Positions 25,769-33,110 of a DNA stretch of 56,857 bases are shown here, piece by piece. The notes under the pieces were generated by a model that saw nothing but the letters and a program-made list of their open reading frames with translations, ran no database searches and had not been told where the DNA came from. Positions within the stretch are counted from its first letter, which is position 1, and each line of letters starts with the position of its first letter. The position numbers were made by a program, and so were the translations under genes. This DNA comes from an uncultured Spirochaetaceae bacterium (GTDB lineage Bacteria; Spirochaetota; Spirochaetia; Treponematales; Treponemataceae), in assembly GCA_902783155.1 (NCBI GenBank), contig CACZPR010000095.1, forward strand, positions 1 through 56,857, in the 5' to 3' direction.

Positions 25769-26527
25769 ATGCAGGACTACTACAAGGTTTTGGGCGTACC
25801 ACACACGGCTTCCGCAGCGGAAATCAGATACGCCTACAGGAAAAAGGCAAAGATTCTTCACCCGGACATAACGCACAGAGACTCCGACGAATTCAGGGAG
25901 CTTCTTGAGGCATACCAGACCCTTTCCGATTTGAAAGCCCGCGCCCTTTTTGACCAGTCCTACGCATTCAGGGGTGGAGCGGAATCAGCAGGAAGAAGCG
26001 GAAGCAACCGAACATTCGACTACAGGCTGTGGCTTCTTTCAAGGGACGACGACGAGAGCCGCGCAAAACTGATAATGTACGACCTGACCCACGGAAACGA
26101 GGATTCTGCTGTCACCGAGTTCAAGCGCATGAACATGAGCCGCCCCAACTTCAGGCTGTCCAGATGGTTCGGGCATGAGGATTTCATGGACTACGGTTAC
26201 ATCCTTGCAGAGGAGCTTGTCCTTAGGCGCGAATATTACGACGCAATACTGATTCTGGACCAGATTATCAAGATGGAATGGAAGTTCCACTACTTCAAGT
26301 TTTTTTTCGAGGAGGTCGAGGACTTCACCCGCCACATAGTGCTTAACAATCTGGAGGGCACAATCAACGACGAGATGGCCCTTGACGCATGGGAGCGTGC
26401 GCTGGACCTGGGGCTTGGAAAAAAATGTGACTCGGCTGTCCTTATGAAGATGGCGGACGCATACAGCAGGATTGGCGATTTTGAAACTGCACGGACATGC
26501 AGGGCTGCCGCCGGACAAATAGGCTGA
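25769..26527 (+). CDS. DnaJ-domain protein with TPR-like C-terminal region
   Basis: The protein has 252 residues. The first 65 are a J-domain: DYYKVLGVPHTASAAEIRYAYR and the HPD motif in ILHPDITHRD, with YQTLSD before the last helix. There is no Gly/Phe or zinc-finger region, so it is not classical DnaJ. The rest is helical and may be TPR-like. It should act as an Hsp70 co-chaperone with a specific client, not known here. The ATG at 25769 starts the J-domain directly; the longer reading has no domain content. The gene appears to lack a leader. map follows 37 bp downstream. Confidence 0.88.
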   Translation: MQDYYKVLGVPHTASAAEIRYAYRKKAKILHPDITHRDSDEFRELLEAYQTLSDLKARALFDQSYAFRGGAESAGRSGSNRTFDYRLWLLSRDDDESRAKLIMYDLTHGNEDSAVTEFKRMNMSRPNFRLSRWFGHEDFMDYGYILAEELVLRREYYDAILILDQIIKMEWKFHYFKFFFEEVEDFTRHIVLNNLEGTINDEMALDAWERALDLGLGKKCDSAVLMKMADAYSRIGDFETARTCRAAAGQIG

Positions 26528-26564
26528 GCGCATTCTTAAACAGTATACAAAGGGGTAAACATAT

Positions 26565-27359
26565 ATGATTAGGCTAAAAAATGACGAGCAGATTGCCAAA
26601 ATCCGTAAAAGCTGCCACGAGCTTGCGGATCTGTTCAACGAGATTATTCCGCGCGTAAAACCCGGAGTAAGCACAAAGGAAATCGACGACTGGTGCGTTG
26701 ATTTTGTACGGAAGCACGGTGGAAAGCCCGCATGGTATTCGGAGGGATTTCCCGGATGCGCCTGCATAAGCATCAACAACTGCGTCATCCACGGAGTTCC
26801 ATCCAAAAAAGTTTTTGTCCAGGACGGGGATCTTGTTTCGCTGGACATAGGAATCAACCTTGACGGATACATATCTGACAGCTGCCACACGGTGATGGTC
26901 GGAAACGTAAAGCCGAACCACAGGAAACTGGTCAAAGTAACGCGCGAGTCACTTGTCGCCGGAATACAGGCATGCCAGGCAGGAAAAAGGATTTCGGACA
27001 TAGCAAAAGCGGTATACCAGATTGCCCATGAAGAAAACGGATACGGAGTCGTCTACGATTATTGCGGACACGGAGTCGGGCTTGACGTACACGAAGACCC
27101 GAGCGTACCAAACTGTCCGAGCCGAGGACCCAACCCACGCTTGCAGGCAGGAATGGTCATTGCCATCGAACCGATGATTAATGAAGGAACAGCAGACGTA
27201 ATCACCGGGGACGGAAAAAGCGAATGGACAGTCAACACCGCCGACGGAAGCTGGAGCTGCCACGAAGAACACACGGTAGCAATCTTCCCCGACCACACCG
27301 AAATATTGACCGACCTTGACTACAACGGAAACTCCTGCATGAAGGGAGCGTCTTTCTAA
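26565..27359 (+). CDS. map: Methionine aminopeptidase, type I
   Basis: The 264-residue metallopeptidase removes the N-terminal Met from new proteins. Metal ligands are visible in SLDIGINLDGYISDSCHTV (two Asp), GHGVGLDVHEDP (His), AIEPMIN (Glu) and HEEHTVAI (Glu). AAGGGG lies at a suitable distance before the ATG. Between the IEPMI and EEHTV motifs the protein has a slightly extended loop, common in type I enzymes. It lies just after the DnaJ-domain gene and may be co-transcribed. A hairpin at 27376-27408 follows. Confidence 0.97.
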   Translation: MIRLKNDEQIAKIRKSCHELADLFNEIIPRVKPGVSTKEIDDWCVDFVRKHGGKPAWYSEGFPGCACISINNCVIHGVPSKKVFVQDGDLVSLDIGINLDGYISDSCHTVMVGNVKPNHRKLVKVTRESLVAGIQACQAGKRISDIAKAVYQIAHEENGYGVVYDYCGHGVGLDVHEDPSVPNCPSRGPNPRLQAGMVIAIEPMINEGTADVITGDGKSEWTVNTADGSWSCHEEHTVAIFPDHTEILTDLDYNGNSCMKGASF

Positions 27360-27375
27360 CCATCACACACAAAAA

Positions 27376-27408
27376 TCCGTGCCGGAGACCGACAGTTTCT
27401 GACACGGA
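27376..27408 (+). terminator. Weak terminator-like hairpin after map
   Basis: TCCGTG (27376-27381) pairs with CACGGA (27403-27408), and an inner GAGAC/GTTTC stem extends it. Only a short T-rich tract follows. Confidence 0.45.
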
Positions 27409-27413
27409 CTTTC

Positions 27414-27503
27414 AAAATGCTGCCAAAATCTGCACTTTTTCACATTTAAAGTATTCCCAAAAACTGCACTTTTTACCCTCAAAAGTGTTGTCAAAATCTG
27501 CTC
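27414..27503. repeat. Degenerate 34-bp tandem repeat before the first DUF4143 ATPase gene
   Basis: Units begin at about 27414, 27448 and 27482 (period 34). Each carries a variant of CCAAAAtCTGCAC; the third is partial. The last unit contains TTGTCA, which serves as the -35 box of a promoter reading into the ATPase gene. Confidence 0.7.
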
Positions 27504-27517
27504 CTAAATGCTATTAT
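27488..27517 (+). promoter_or_regulatory. Promoter of the first DUF4143 ATPase gene
   Basis: TTGTCA (27488-27493), 18-nt spacer, TATTAT (27512-27517). The -35 lies inside the third tandem repeat unit. Confidence 0.5.
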
Positions 27518-27535
27518 ATGTACGGAGGAGCTGAA

Positions 27536-28873
27536 TTGTTCTGGCGCAAAGCTTTTAATGCACTTTTGGAATGGAAAGAAAACTATTCTCAAGAATATGC
27601 CGCAATGCTTGAAGGCGCACGGCGGGTCGGCAAGTCTACAATTGCAGAGGAATTTGCAAAAAAGAATTTCAAATCCTATATCAAAATTGATTTCGCAAAC
27701 GTAAAAGAAGAAATCCTTGAACTTTTCAAAGACATAGCCAATCTCGACATTTTTTTTATCAGGCTGCAAACTGTGACCGGGACAACTTTATACAGGAACG
27801 AATCCGTAATAATTTTTGATGAAATCCAGCGGCAGCCTCTGGTCCGGCAGGCAATCAAATATCTTGTGGCAGACGGACGCTACCGCTACATAGAAACAGG
27901 CTCCCTTATACGCATAAAGAAAAACGTGCAGGATATTGTAATCCCGTCGGAAGAGTACTTTATTCAAGTCTATCCCATGGACTACGAAGAATTTATGCTT
28001 GCAAGCGGCAATGACACCTACAATGTTTTGCGTGAATTATACAAAACAGGAAAACCCGTCGGAGAACAGGCAAACAGAAAACTGATGCGCGATTTCCGGA
28101 TTTACATGGCGGTCGGCGGTATGCCTCAGGCTGTGGAAGCATACATAAAAGGAAAAAACTTTGAGCAGATAGACAAAGTAAAACGCAGCATATTGAAGCT
28201 TTACGAAGAAGATTTCTATAAAATCGACAAATCGGGACGGCTTTCAAAAATGTTCAACTCAATTCCGACACAATTAAGCCTGAACAAAAAACGCTACGTG
28301 ATTTCAAATGCAACAGGAAAGCGTACGACGGCAAAAGACAGGGAGATTCTTTCAGAACTTATAGATTCAAAAACAGTTTTAATCAGCTACAACACTACCG
28401 ACCCAAGCATTTCTCTTTCCGCTACGGCAGATGAAGAATCCTACAAAATGTATTTGTCGGATACAGGACTTTTTACAACACTGCTTTTTAACTCCGCGGA
28501 TAAATTGAACACAAAGATTTATGCAAAGCTTTTGAGCGACAAGCTAGATGCGAACCTTGGCTACCTTTATGAAAATGCAGCCGCCCAAATGATAAGCGCA
28601 AGCGGCAACAAGCTTTTTTATCACACATGGAAAAAAGCCGACAAGACACACGACTATGAAATTGATTTTCTGCTTGCCTCAAACGCCAAGCTCGTTCCAA
28701 TGGAAATAAAATCTTCCGCCGTGAACACGCACAAATCTATAAACGAATTTGCCGCCAAATTTTCAAAAAAAGTGTACAGGCAATATTTATTTTCTCAAAA
28801 AGATGTGGACAACAAAGGACAGCTTTTGTACAAACCGATATACATGCTGCCATTCGTGCTGGAAGAGTTGTAA
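27536..28873 (+). CDS. AAA_14/DUF4143 ATPase
   Basis: The protein has 445 residues from a TTG start at 27536. That start is chosen because GGAGGAG lies 5 nt upstream (27524-27530) and the family usually opens with xxRKAFxxLLEWK. Walker A is GARRVGKST; Walker B is SVIIFDEIQ; a sensor-like ETGSLI follows. The central DFRIYMAVGGMPQAVEAY is the family's hallmark. The C-terminal DUF4143 region ends with a PD-(D/E)XK-like YEIDFLL and VPMEIKSS. The function of this large family is unresolved; roles in DNA processing or toxin-like activity are speculative. A second intact paralogue lies at 33111, and a remnant at 31043. Confidence 0.88.
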   Translation: MFWRKAFNALLEWKENYSQEYAAMLEGARRVGKSTIAEEFAKKNFKSYIKIDFANVKEEILELFKDIANLDIFFIRLQTVTGTTLYRNESVIIFDEIQRQPLVRQAIKYLVADGRYRYIETGSLIRIKKNVQDIVIPSEEYFIQVYPMDYEEFMLASGNDTYNVLRELYKTGKPVGEQANRKLMRDFRIYMAVGGMPQAVEAYIKGKNFEQIDKVKRSILKLYEEDFYKIDKSGRLSKMFNSIPTQLSLNKKRYVISNATGKRTTAKDREILSELIDSKTVLISYNTTDPSISLSATADEESYKMYLSDTGLFTTLLFNSADKLNTKIYAKLLSDKLDANLGYLYENAAAQMISASGNKLFYHTWKKADKTHDYEIDFLLASNAKLVPMEIKSSAVNTHKSINEFAAKFSKKVYRQYLFSQKDVDNKGQLLYKPIYMLPFVLEEL

Positions 28874-28904
28874 AATCCAGTCGAGAACCGGAGCCCTATA
28901 TGGA

Positions 28905-28950
28905 TTAGGGAACCGCCGATTAATACACAAGGCATTCAGATGTTCCCTAA
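28905..28950. repeat. Dispersed palindromic repeat, copy 2
   Basis: TTAGGGAAC (28905-28913) is perfectly inverted as GTTCCCTAA (28942-28950) and followed by TTTTT. The left 32 bases match copy 1 at 7441-7472 at about 28 positions. Here it may also end transcription of the ATPase gene. Confidence 0.6.
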
Positions 28951-28967
28951 TTTTTCAACGGATTTAG

Positions 28968-29177
28968 TTACAAGTATTTTTTTACAAGCGATATAATCTC
29001 ATTCCTAATCTTTTCACGCTCATTATTTGTAGAAGAAAAAAGAATCTCAGGCCTAATGTTGAGAGCCGCACAAAGTTTTATCAGCGTATACAAATTCGGA
29101 ATATTCCTGCCGGACTCAATGCAGTTCACCTGATTCTGAGAAAGCCCCGCGGCAAAAGACAGATTTCGGGTGGACAA
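28968..29177 (-). pseudogene. XRE-type helix-turn-helix fragment
   Basis: The frame shows the second half of an XRE domain: FAAGLSQNQVNCIESGR, then NLYTLIKLCAALNI. The first helix, normally with LRxxRxLSQEELA, is missing, and the upstream codons in the same frame do not look like protein of this family. No ribosome-binding site supports any start. It is probably a truncated or decayed regulator, with the kinase-like gene running outward from its 5' side. Confidence 0.45.
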
Positions 29178-29264
29178 AATATTGATGACCGGATAAATTA
29201 TCTCAGTGCATTGAGTAAATTTAATCAGCCGAAACGAAAGAACGCTGAAAGGAATTAGATAAGC

Positions 29265-29807
29265 ATGATTTATTTGATAACAGGGGCATCCCATACAGGT
29301 AAAACTCTTTTGGCGCAGAAGATGCTCGAAAAGCTCAAGATTCCATATCTTTCCATTGACCACCTGAAAATGGGATTAATCCGTAGCTCTTATACAAGCC
29401 TGACTCCCGCGGATGATGACAAGCTGACAGATTATTTGTGGCCGGTCGTAAGGGAGATTGTCAAAACCGCAATCGAAAACAGGCAGAACCTCATTGTGGA
29501 AGGCTGCTACATTCCGTTTGGCTGGCGAAATGATTTTGAAGAGTCCTATGCCTCGCAAATCAAATTCGTGTGCCTTGCAATGGCAGACAGCTATATCGAT
29601 GCGCATTTTGATAAAATAAAAAATCACGCTTATGATATTGAAGCCCGACTTGACGACTCCGCACTTTCTATAGATTGGGTAAAAAAAGAAAACCAGGCTG
29701 CCGTAAGCGGGTTTAAAAATGCAGGCGAAAAAATCCTTTTGATTGAGCGCGATTGTGATTATTCCGCGTTTCTGGATGGCATTTTGCAATCGCTCCATGA
29801 AAAATAA
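29265..29807 (+). CDS. Small P-loop kinase-like ATPase
   Basis: The 180-residue protein begins with MIYLITGASHTGKTLLAQKML, a Walker A motif in an adenylate-kinase-like fold. LSIDHLKMGLIR and LIVEGCYIPFGW fit the zeta-toxin/2-phosphoglycerate-kinase-like group of small nucleoside or metabolite kinases. The substrate cannot be assigned. AAAGGA is present upstream, somewhat distant from the ATG. The 5' end lies next to the degraded XRE fragment on the other strand. It sits in a low-GC accessory stretch. Confidence 0.72.
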   Translation: MIYLITGASHTGKTLLAQKMLEKLKIPYLSIDHLKMGLIRSSYTSLTPADDDKLTDYLWPVVREIVKTAIENRQNLIVEGCYIPFGWRNDFEESYASQIKFVCLAMADSYIDAHFDKIKNHAYDIEARLDDSALSIDWVKKENQAAVSGFKNAGEKILLIERDCDYSAFLDGILQSLHEK

Positions 29808-29835
29808 AAATTTACATTCACCTTTATAAAATCGC

Positions 29836-29864
29836 TTGACATTTTCTGTTTGTAGGAATAATAT
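29836..29864 (+). promoter_or_regulatory. Sigma70-like promoter of the flavodoxin-glutathione peroxidase operon
   Basis: TTGACA (29836-29841), 17-nt spacer, TAATAT (29859-29864). The leader to ATG 29926 is about 55 nt and ends with GGAGG. Confidence 0.75.
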
Positions 29865-29925
29865 TCAAGTATAAAAAGATTGTACACAATTTAATGGTGT
29901 CAAATTAAAATTACATGGAGGCTTT

Positions 29926-30333
29926 ATGAAATTCGCGGTCAGGTATTACACTAAAACAGGAAACACAAAACGCCTTGCAGAGGCTGTAGCAAAAGAGCTT
30001 GGAGTTGAGGCATTGCCAATCAGCGAACCGATAAACGAGCAGGTTGACGTTTTGTTTTTGGGAAACTCTTACTATGCTTTTTCCATTGCCCCGGAAGTGC
30101 GCAGTTTTATATCAACCCTTTCCAAAGACAAAGTCGGAAAGATTGTGAACTTCGGCACGGCTGCAATGCTTAACTCGACCTACAAAAAAGTAAAGGCAGA
30201 GGCTCTCAAAGTCGGCATTCCGATGGACGGAAAAGAATTCCACTGCAAGGGCGAGTTCAAGGGTATCCATAAAGGAAGACTGAATGAAGCGGATCTAAAG
30301 GCCGCCACAGATTTTGCCCGCCAATACAAATAA
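29926..30333 (+). CDS. Short flavodoxin-fold protein
   Basis: The 135-residue protein starts KFAVRYYTKTGNTKRLAEAVA, the FMN phosphate-binding loop of flavodoxins. VDVLFLGNSYYAFSIAPEV and NFGTAAMLNS match further FMN-contacting loops. It is shorter than classic flavodoxins but similar in size to other flavodoxin-domain proteins of anaerobes. It probably transfers electrons, perhaps for oxidative-stress defence, since a glutathione peroxidase gene follows after 23 bp in the same operon. GGAGG lies before the ATG. Confidence 0.85.
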   Translation: MKFAVRYYTKTGNTKRLAEAVAKELGVEALPISEPINEQVDVLFLGNSYYAFSIAPEVRSFISTLSKDKVGKIVNFGTAAMLNSTYKKVKAEALKVGIPMDGKEFHCKGEFKGIHKGRLNEADLKAATDFARQYK

Positions 30334-30356
30334 TTCATTTTTTAGGAGCGCAGATT

Positions 30357-30896
30357 ATGATTTATGATTATGAAGTGACAACCGGAAAAGGTGAATGCCT
30401 TAAGCTTTCTGAATTCAAAGGAAAGGTTATTCTTGTTGTAAACACGGCAACAGGCTGCGGATTTACCCCTCAGTATGCTCCTATTGAAAAACTCTACAAG
30501 GATTATCACGAAAAAGGACTTGAAATCCTCGACATTCCATGCAATCAGTTCGGCGGCCAGGCTCCCGGAAATGATGATGAGATTCATGAGTTCTGCACTT
30601 TTCATTACAACACGACCTTCCCGCAGATGAAAAAGTCTGATGTAAACGGCGAAAACGAGCTTCCTCTCTACACATACCTGAAATCTCAAAAGGGGTTTGC
30701 AGGTTTCAATCAGCACGAGTACAAGGAGACCCTTGAAAAAATGTTTGCAGCATCCGATCCGGACTGGAACAAAAAGCCTGACATCAAATGGAACTTTACA
30801 AAGTTCGTGATTGACCGTTCCGGAAATGTCGTCGCCCGTTTTGAGCCGACCGCGGACATGGCAAAAGTCGAAGAATGCATAAAGGCATTGCTGTAA
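30357..30896 (+). CDS. Glutathione-peroxidase-family thiol peroxidase (Cys form)
   Basis: The 179-residue protein belongs to the glutathione peroxidase family. The peroxidatic residue is Cys in NTATGCGFTPQY (codon TGC, so not selenocysteine); the Gln/Trp partners are in IPCNQFGGQAPG and VIKWNFTKF-like DIKWNFTKFVID. Such Cys-type enzymes usually use thioredoxin to reduce peroxides. Length is typical. AGGAG precedes the ATG. It shares an operon with the flavodoxin-like gene, which may supply electrons (inference). An intrinsic terminator follows at 30969. Confidence 0.95.
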   Translation: MIYDYEVTTGKGECLKLSEFKGKVILVVNTATGCGFTPQYAPIEKLYKDYHEKGLEILDIPCNQFGGQAPGNDDEIHEFCTFHYNTTFPQMKKSDVNGENELPLYTYLKSQKGFAGFNQHEYKETLEKMFAASDPDWNKKPDIKWNFTKFVIDRSGNVVARFEPTADMAKVEECIKALL

Positions 30897-30968
30897 CCGC
30901 CACGGGGATTCAGTTCATTTTCAATCAGATTTTCATAGAATAAATGAAAAGCACCTCCGATTTATTGA

Positions 30969-30993
30969 AGCGTACGATATAAAGTACGCTTTT
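30969..30993 (+). terminator. Intrinsic terminator of the flavodoxin-peroxidase operon
   Basis: AGCGTAC (30969-30975) pairs with GTACGCT (30984-30990) across an 8-nt loop, followed by a short T run. Confidence 0.65.
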
Positions 30994-31042
30994 GTCGAGA
31001 GAGTTCTACTTTATTAAAAAAGTTTACCATGTAATTGATTGA

Positions 31043-31183
31043 GAATTAGAAAGAGTCGAATTTTCAGTCCGAACATCCCTTGCCGATTTTCGCCGCGACA
31101 TCTGGCTTACGAACATTCCCCTCTACGGAATTCACAATATTGAAAAAATAAAGTGCGGACTTTATATGGTTGAAAGCCAATAA
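31043..31183 (+). pseudogene. 3' remnant of a DUF4143 ATPase gene
   Basis: After an in-frame stop, the frame from 31043 encodes SVRTSLADFRRDIWLTNIP and continues LYGI to a stop at 31183. It aligns with the C-terminus of the intact ATPase at 33111 (GVRLSMSPYRKQDWMTNIP, LYAS). Nothing upstream encodes the rest. The remainder of the 30.9-31.25 kb gap holds only the terminator at 30969 and AT-rich sequence. Confidence 0.65.
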
Positions 31184-31250
31184 TTCTTTTGAGGTGTTTT
31201 CCGTAATCCCGGTATTCCTGCCGCACTTTATTCAAAAACTATTCATACCG

Positions 31251-31643
31251 TTATTCGTTTTTGTTTTGCATCCTTCGCTGAACAATGGATTTTATCATAG
31301 TCAACTTCGTCTTATCTGATAAGTTTTTGTTATCCAGTGTAGAGTATAGGGATTTAACAAAATGTAAATCATTATTTATTTCATCATGACGTTCAACAAA
31401 ATCGAAAAGGTCATATTTTGCTTCAAAGTCTAATTCATCATATATCGAAGCAAAAAGAGTTAACAGCTCTTCCCTTATATTCTCGTCTTTAATGAAGCTA
31501 GGATTGCTCCCAATGCCCTCCCCAAAGTCTGGATTCGATACGGTATCTATGAGAATAGGATATACCTGCCAAAGGTCAAAATAGTATTTATTTTTTACGC
31601 TTATTAACTGTCCAAAAGTCATATTATATAAATCTAAATCCAT
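31251..31643 (-). CDS. Small protein of unknown function
   Basis: This 130-residue protein is not recognised. It is acidic and probably helical (ELLTLFASIYDELDFEAKYDLFDFVERH), without Cys clusters, signal peptide or membrane segment. ATG 31643 is chosen because GGAGGA lies 5 nt upstream (31649-31654). It lies 155 bp downstream of the cyclase-like gene on the same strand, so it may be part of the same transcript. Codon use is AT-rich like its neighbours. It ends 67 bp after the ATPase remnant on the other strand. Confidence 0.65.
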   Translation of the reverse strand: MDLDLYNMTFGQLISVKNKYYFDLWQVYPILIDTVSNPDFGEGIGSNPSFIKDENIREELLTLFASIYDELDFEAKYDLFDFVERHDEINNDLHFVKSLYSTLDNKNLSDKTKLTMIKSIVQRRMQNKNE

Positions 31644-31798
31644 AAAAATCCTCCAGCTATTATTCAGCAAATGGAATACAAAGAAACATCCGCAGGATCT
31701 TCCACCTTATTGACAACAAGTGTGACACAACAACCGTTTCCCTAACAGAATATTTCTTCGCATAAAAAGCAATTATGCTATTGCTAAGACAGGTCTGA

Positions 31799-32584
31799 TT
31801 AGACTTCAGGCTCCTCAATTTTTTTCAGTAACCATTCGTACTTTGCCTTGATTTTTTCCGCCTCCGCAATTTTTTCGTCACATTCTGCAATGTTGTTCTT
31901 AACGTTGTCCCTAATAGGGTCTATGAACACCGAAGAATTTTTTATAGCTTTTGCAAAAGCGATAAAATCAACATACAGCCAACCGTCACCATCTCTTTTT
32001 ATGCACGGCACACAATTTATTGTACCAAATTTTTGCAGTTTGTTCTCGATTCCTTTTGAAAGAATGACGCGAGGATATATAGCATACTTAGATTCCAATC
32101 CATACGCTTCCAAGAGTGCAGGTCCGAAAAGTACGTTCCTTTTATGATATATTTTGCCTATTGCAATTCCACCCCTGATAAAAAAATTACTCATTGCAAG
32201 CTTACAGATTAAATAGGCAAGATTGTATGTAATCAAGGAAATTTTCTTTATGAAATCACAATCCGTATAAGGAAGCGTTATTACAAGTGAATCTGAAAAC
32301 TGCAAAATTTGGATTTGATTTGCTATTTGTTTGATATCAGATTCTGTGAGTCCTAACTTTGGCAAGTCTATTATGTTCTTATTGCTGATAAATTCATTTA
32401 CCCCGTTTGCAGTGTTGAACGCTTCTATGTATTCAAGTAATTCTGCAATCTGCTTTATAGCCTTGGAGGATGTTAAACTTTCAATGACTTTGTTTTTAAA
32501 ACCAAGAATATCCAAAAAGACAACAATAGACTCTTCATACGAAAACACTTTTGGGGCGCATTCGGGATATTTGTCTCTTACCAT
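31799..32584 (-). CDS. Class III nucleotidyl-cyclase-like protein
   Basis: The 261-residue protein has the pattern of class III nucleotidyl cyclase folds. VVFLDILGFKNKV resembles the first metal-binding strand (Asp). LQFSDSLVITLP carries the second Asp, and FFIRGGIAIGKIYHKRNVLFGPALLEAYGLES resembles the RxGI...G..VN.A.RLE region. PRVILSKGIE and a coiled C-terminus follow. Members with the FLDILGF motif are common as hypothetical proteins; similar folds include the uridylate cyclases of Pycsar defence, but no effector is evident here. AAGGAGG precedes the ATG. The gene is divergent from an XRE regulator with shared operator-like repeats. Confidence 0.6.
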   Translation of the reverse strand: MVRDKYPECAPKVFSYEESIVVFLDILGFKNKVIESLTSSKAIKQIAELLEYIEAFNTANGVNEFISNKNIIDLPKLGLTESDIKQIANQIQILQFSDSLVITLPYTDCDFIKKISLITYNLAYLICKLAMSNFFIRGGIAIGKIYHKRNVLFGPALLEAYGLESKYAIYPRVILSKGIENKLQKFGTINCVPCIKRDGDGWLYVDFIAFAKAIKNSSVFIDPIRDNVKNNIAECDEKIAEAEKIKAKYEWLLKKIEEPEV

Positions 32585-32637
32585 GCTTCCTCCTTATATC
32601 CTTTAAGAATATACAATTTTATCCCTTTTTATAATCA

Positions 32638-32712
32638 ATAAGATTATACAGCAATGATATATCATCTATAAGATGATTGTCAATGATTTTTTACCCGGAA
32701 TAATAATCTTAT
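32638..32712. promoter_or_regulatory. Operator cluster between the cyclase-like gene and the XRE gene
   Basis: ATAAGATTAT (32638-32647) recurs inverted as ATAATCTTAT (32703-32712). A palindrome ATCATCTATAAGATGAT (32661-32677) lies between and repeats the same half-site. A plus-strand promoter (TTGTCA at 32677, TAATAA at 32701) reads into the XRE gene and is overlapped by the second and third sites. The arrangement fits autoregulation by the XRE protein. Confidence 0.55.
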
Positions 32713-32723
32713 AGGGTATAAAA

Positions 32724-33035
32724 ATGACAAAAGTTCAAGAATGTTTGGCGTTGAATATAAAAAAGTACCGCAGGATGCTGAATATAACTCAGGAACAGCT
32801 TGCAGAGAGGGCGAAAAGTTCCACGACATATATCGGCACGATAGAAATTGGCCAGAAATTCCCGTCACCGCAGATGATTGAGCGAATTGCCGACGCGCTG
32901 AATGTCGATTCTCTAAAACTTTTCCAGCCGTCTTCAAACCTTGGCAACGGGGACAAAATTGATGTTTATGCCTTGAAAAAAACACTGATGGAAAACATCG
33001 AGAAGGCAGTTGAGATGTCCATTGGAAGAGATTAA
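32724..33035 (+). CDS. XRE-family transcriptional regulator
   Basis: A 103-residue protein with one helix-turn-helix (about residues 9-63): IKKYRRMLNITQEQLAERAKSSTTYIGTIEIGQ and PSPQMIERIADALNV. A short C-terminal tail may dimerise. The ATG at 32724 has AGGG about 7 nt upstream. It is divergent from the cyclase-like gene and shares an intergenic region with several ATAAGAT-type half-sites, so it probably controls both genes. The second DUF4143 ATPase gene follows 75 bp downstream on the same strand. Confidence 0.88.
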   Translation: MTKVQECLALNIKKYRRMLNITQEQLAERAKSSTTYIGTIEIGQKFPSPQMIERIADALNVDSLKLFQPSSNLGNGDKIDVYALKKTLMENIEKAVEMSIGRD

Positions 33036-33047
33036 GCCCCCAACCTT

Positions 33048-33099
33048 TTCGGGTGTTTTTTTGTAAATTTTCTTGAAAGTTCGGGTGTTTTTTTGTAAA
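33048..33099. repeat. 20-bp direct repeat before the second DUF4143 ATPase gene
   Basis: TTCGGGTGTTTTTTTGTAAA occurs at 33048-33067 and again at 33080-33099, a period of 32. The second copy fills the spacer of the promoter at 33073-33101. Confidence 0.8.
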
Positions 33100-33101
33100 A
33101 T
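33073..33101 (+). promoter_or_regulatory. Promoter of the second DUF4143 ATPase gene
   Basis: TTGAAA (33073-33078), 17-nt spacer, TAAAAT (33096-33101), then 9 nt to the ATG at 33111 with no Shine-Dalgarno. Confidence 0.55.
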
Positions 33102-33110
33102 ATTACATAA

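Noticed and set aside
26039-27001. Minus-strand frame of 320 codons
   Set aside because: It is antisense to the DnaJ-domain gene and map and has no recognisable protein features.
27414-27535. Upstream extension of the DUF4143 ATPase from GTG 27485 or ATG 27518
   Set aside because: Those starts have no ribosome-binding site and run through the repeat or promoter; the TTG at 27536 has GGAGGAG 5 nt upstream.
30357-30896. Selenocysteine glutathione peroxidase
   Set aside because: The active-site codon is TGC (Cys), and no in-frame TGA or SECIS-like hairpin is seen there.
33048-33099. Possible mini CRISPR
   Set aside because: There are only two 20-bp copies with a 12-bp gap, no cas genes, and the repeat overlaps a promoter.
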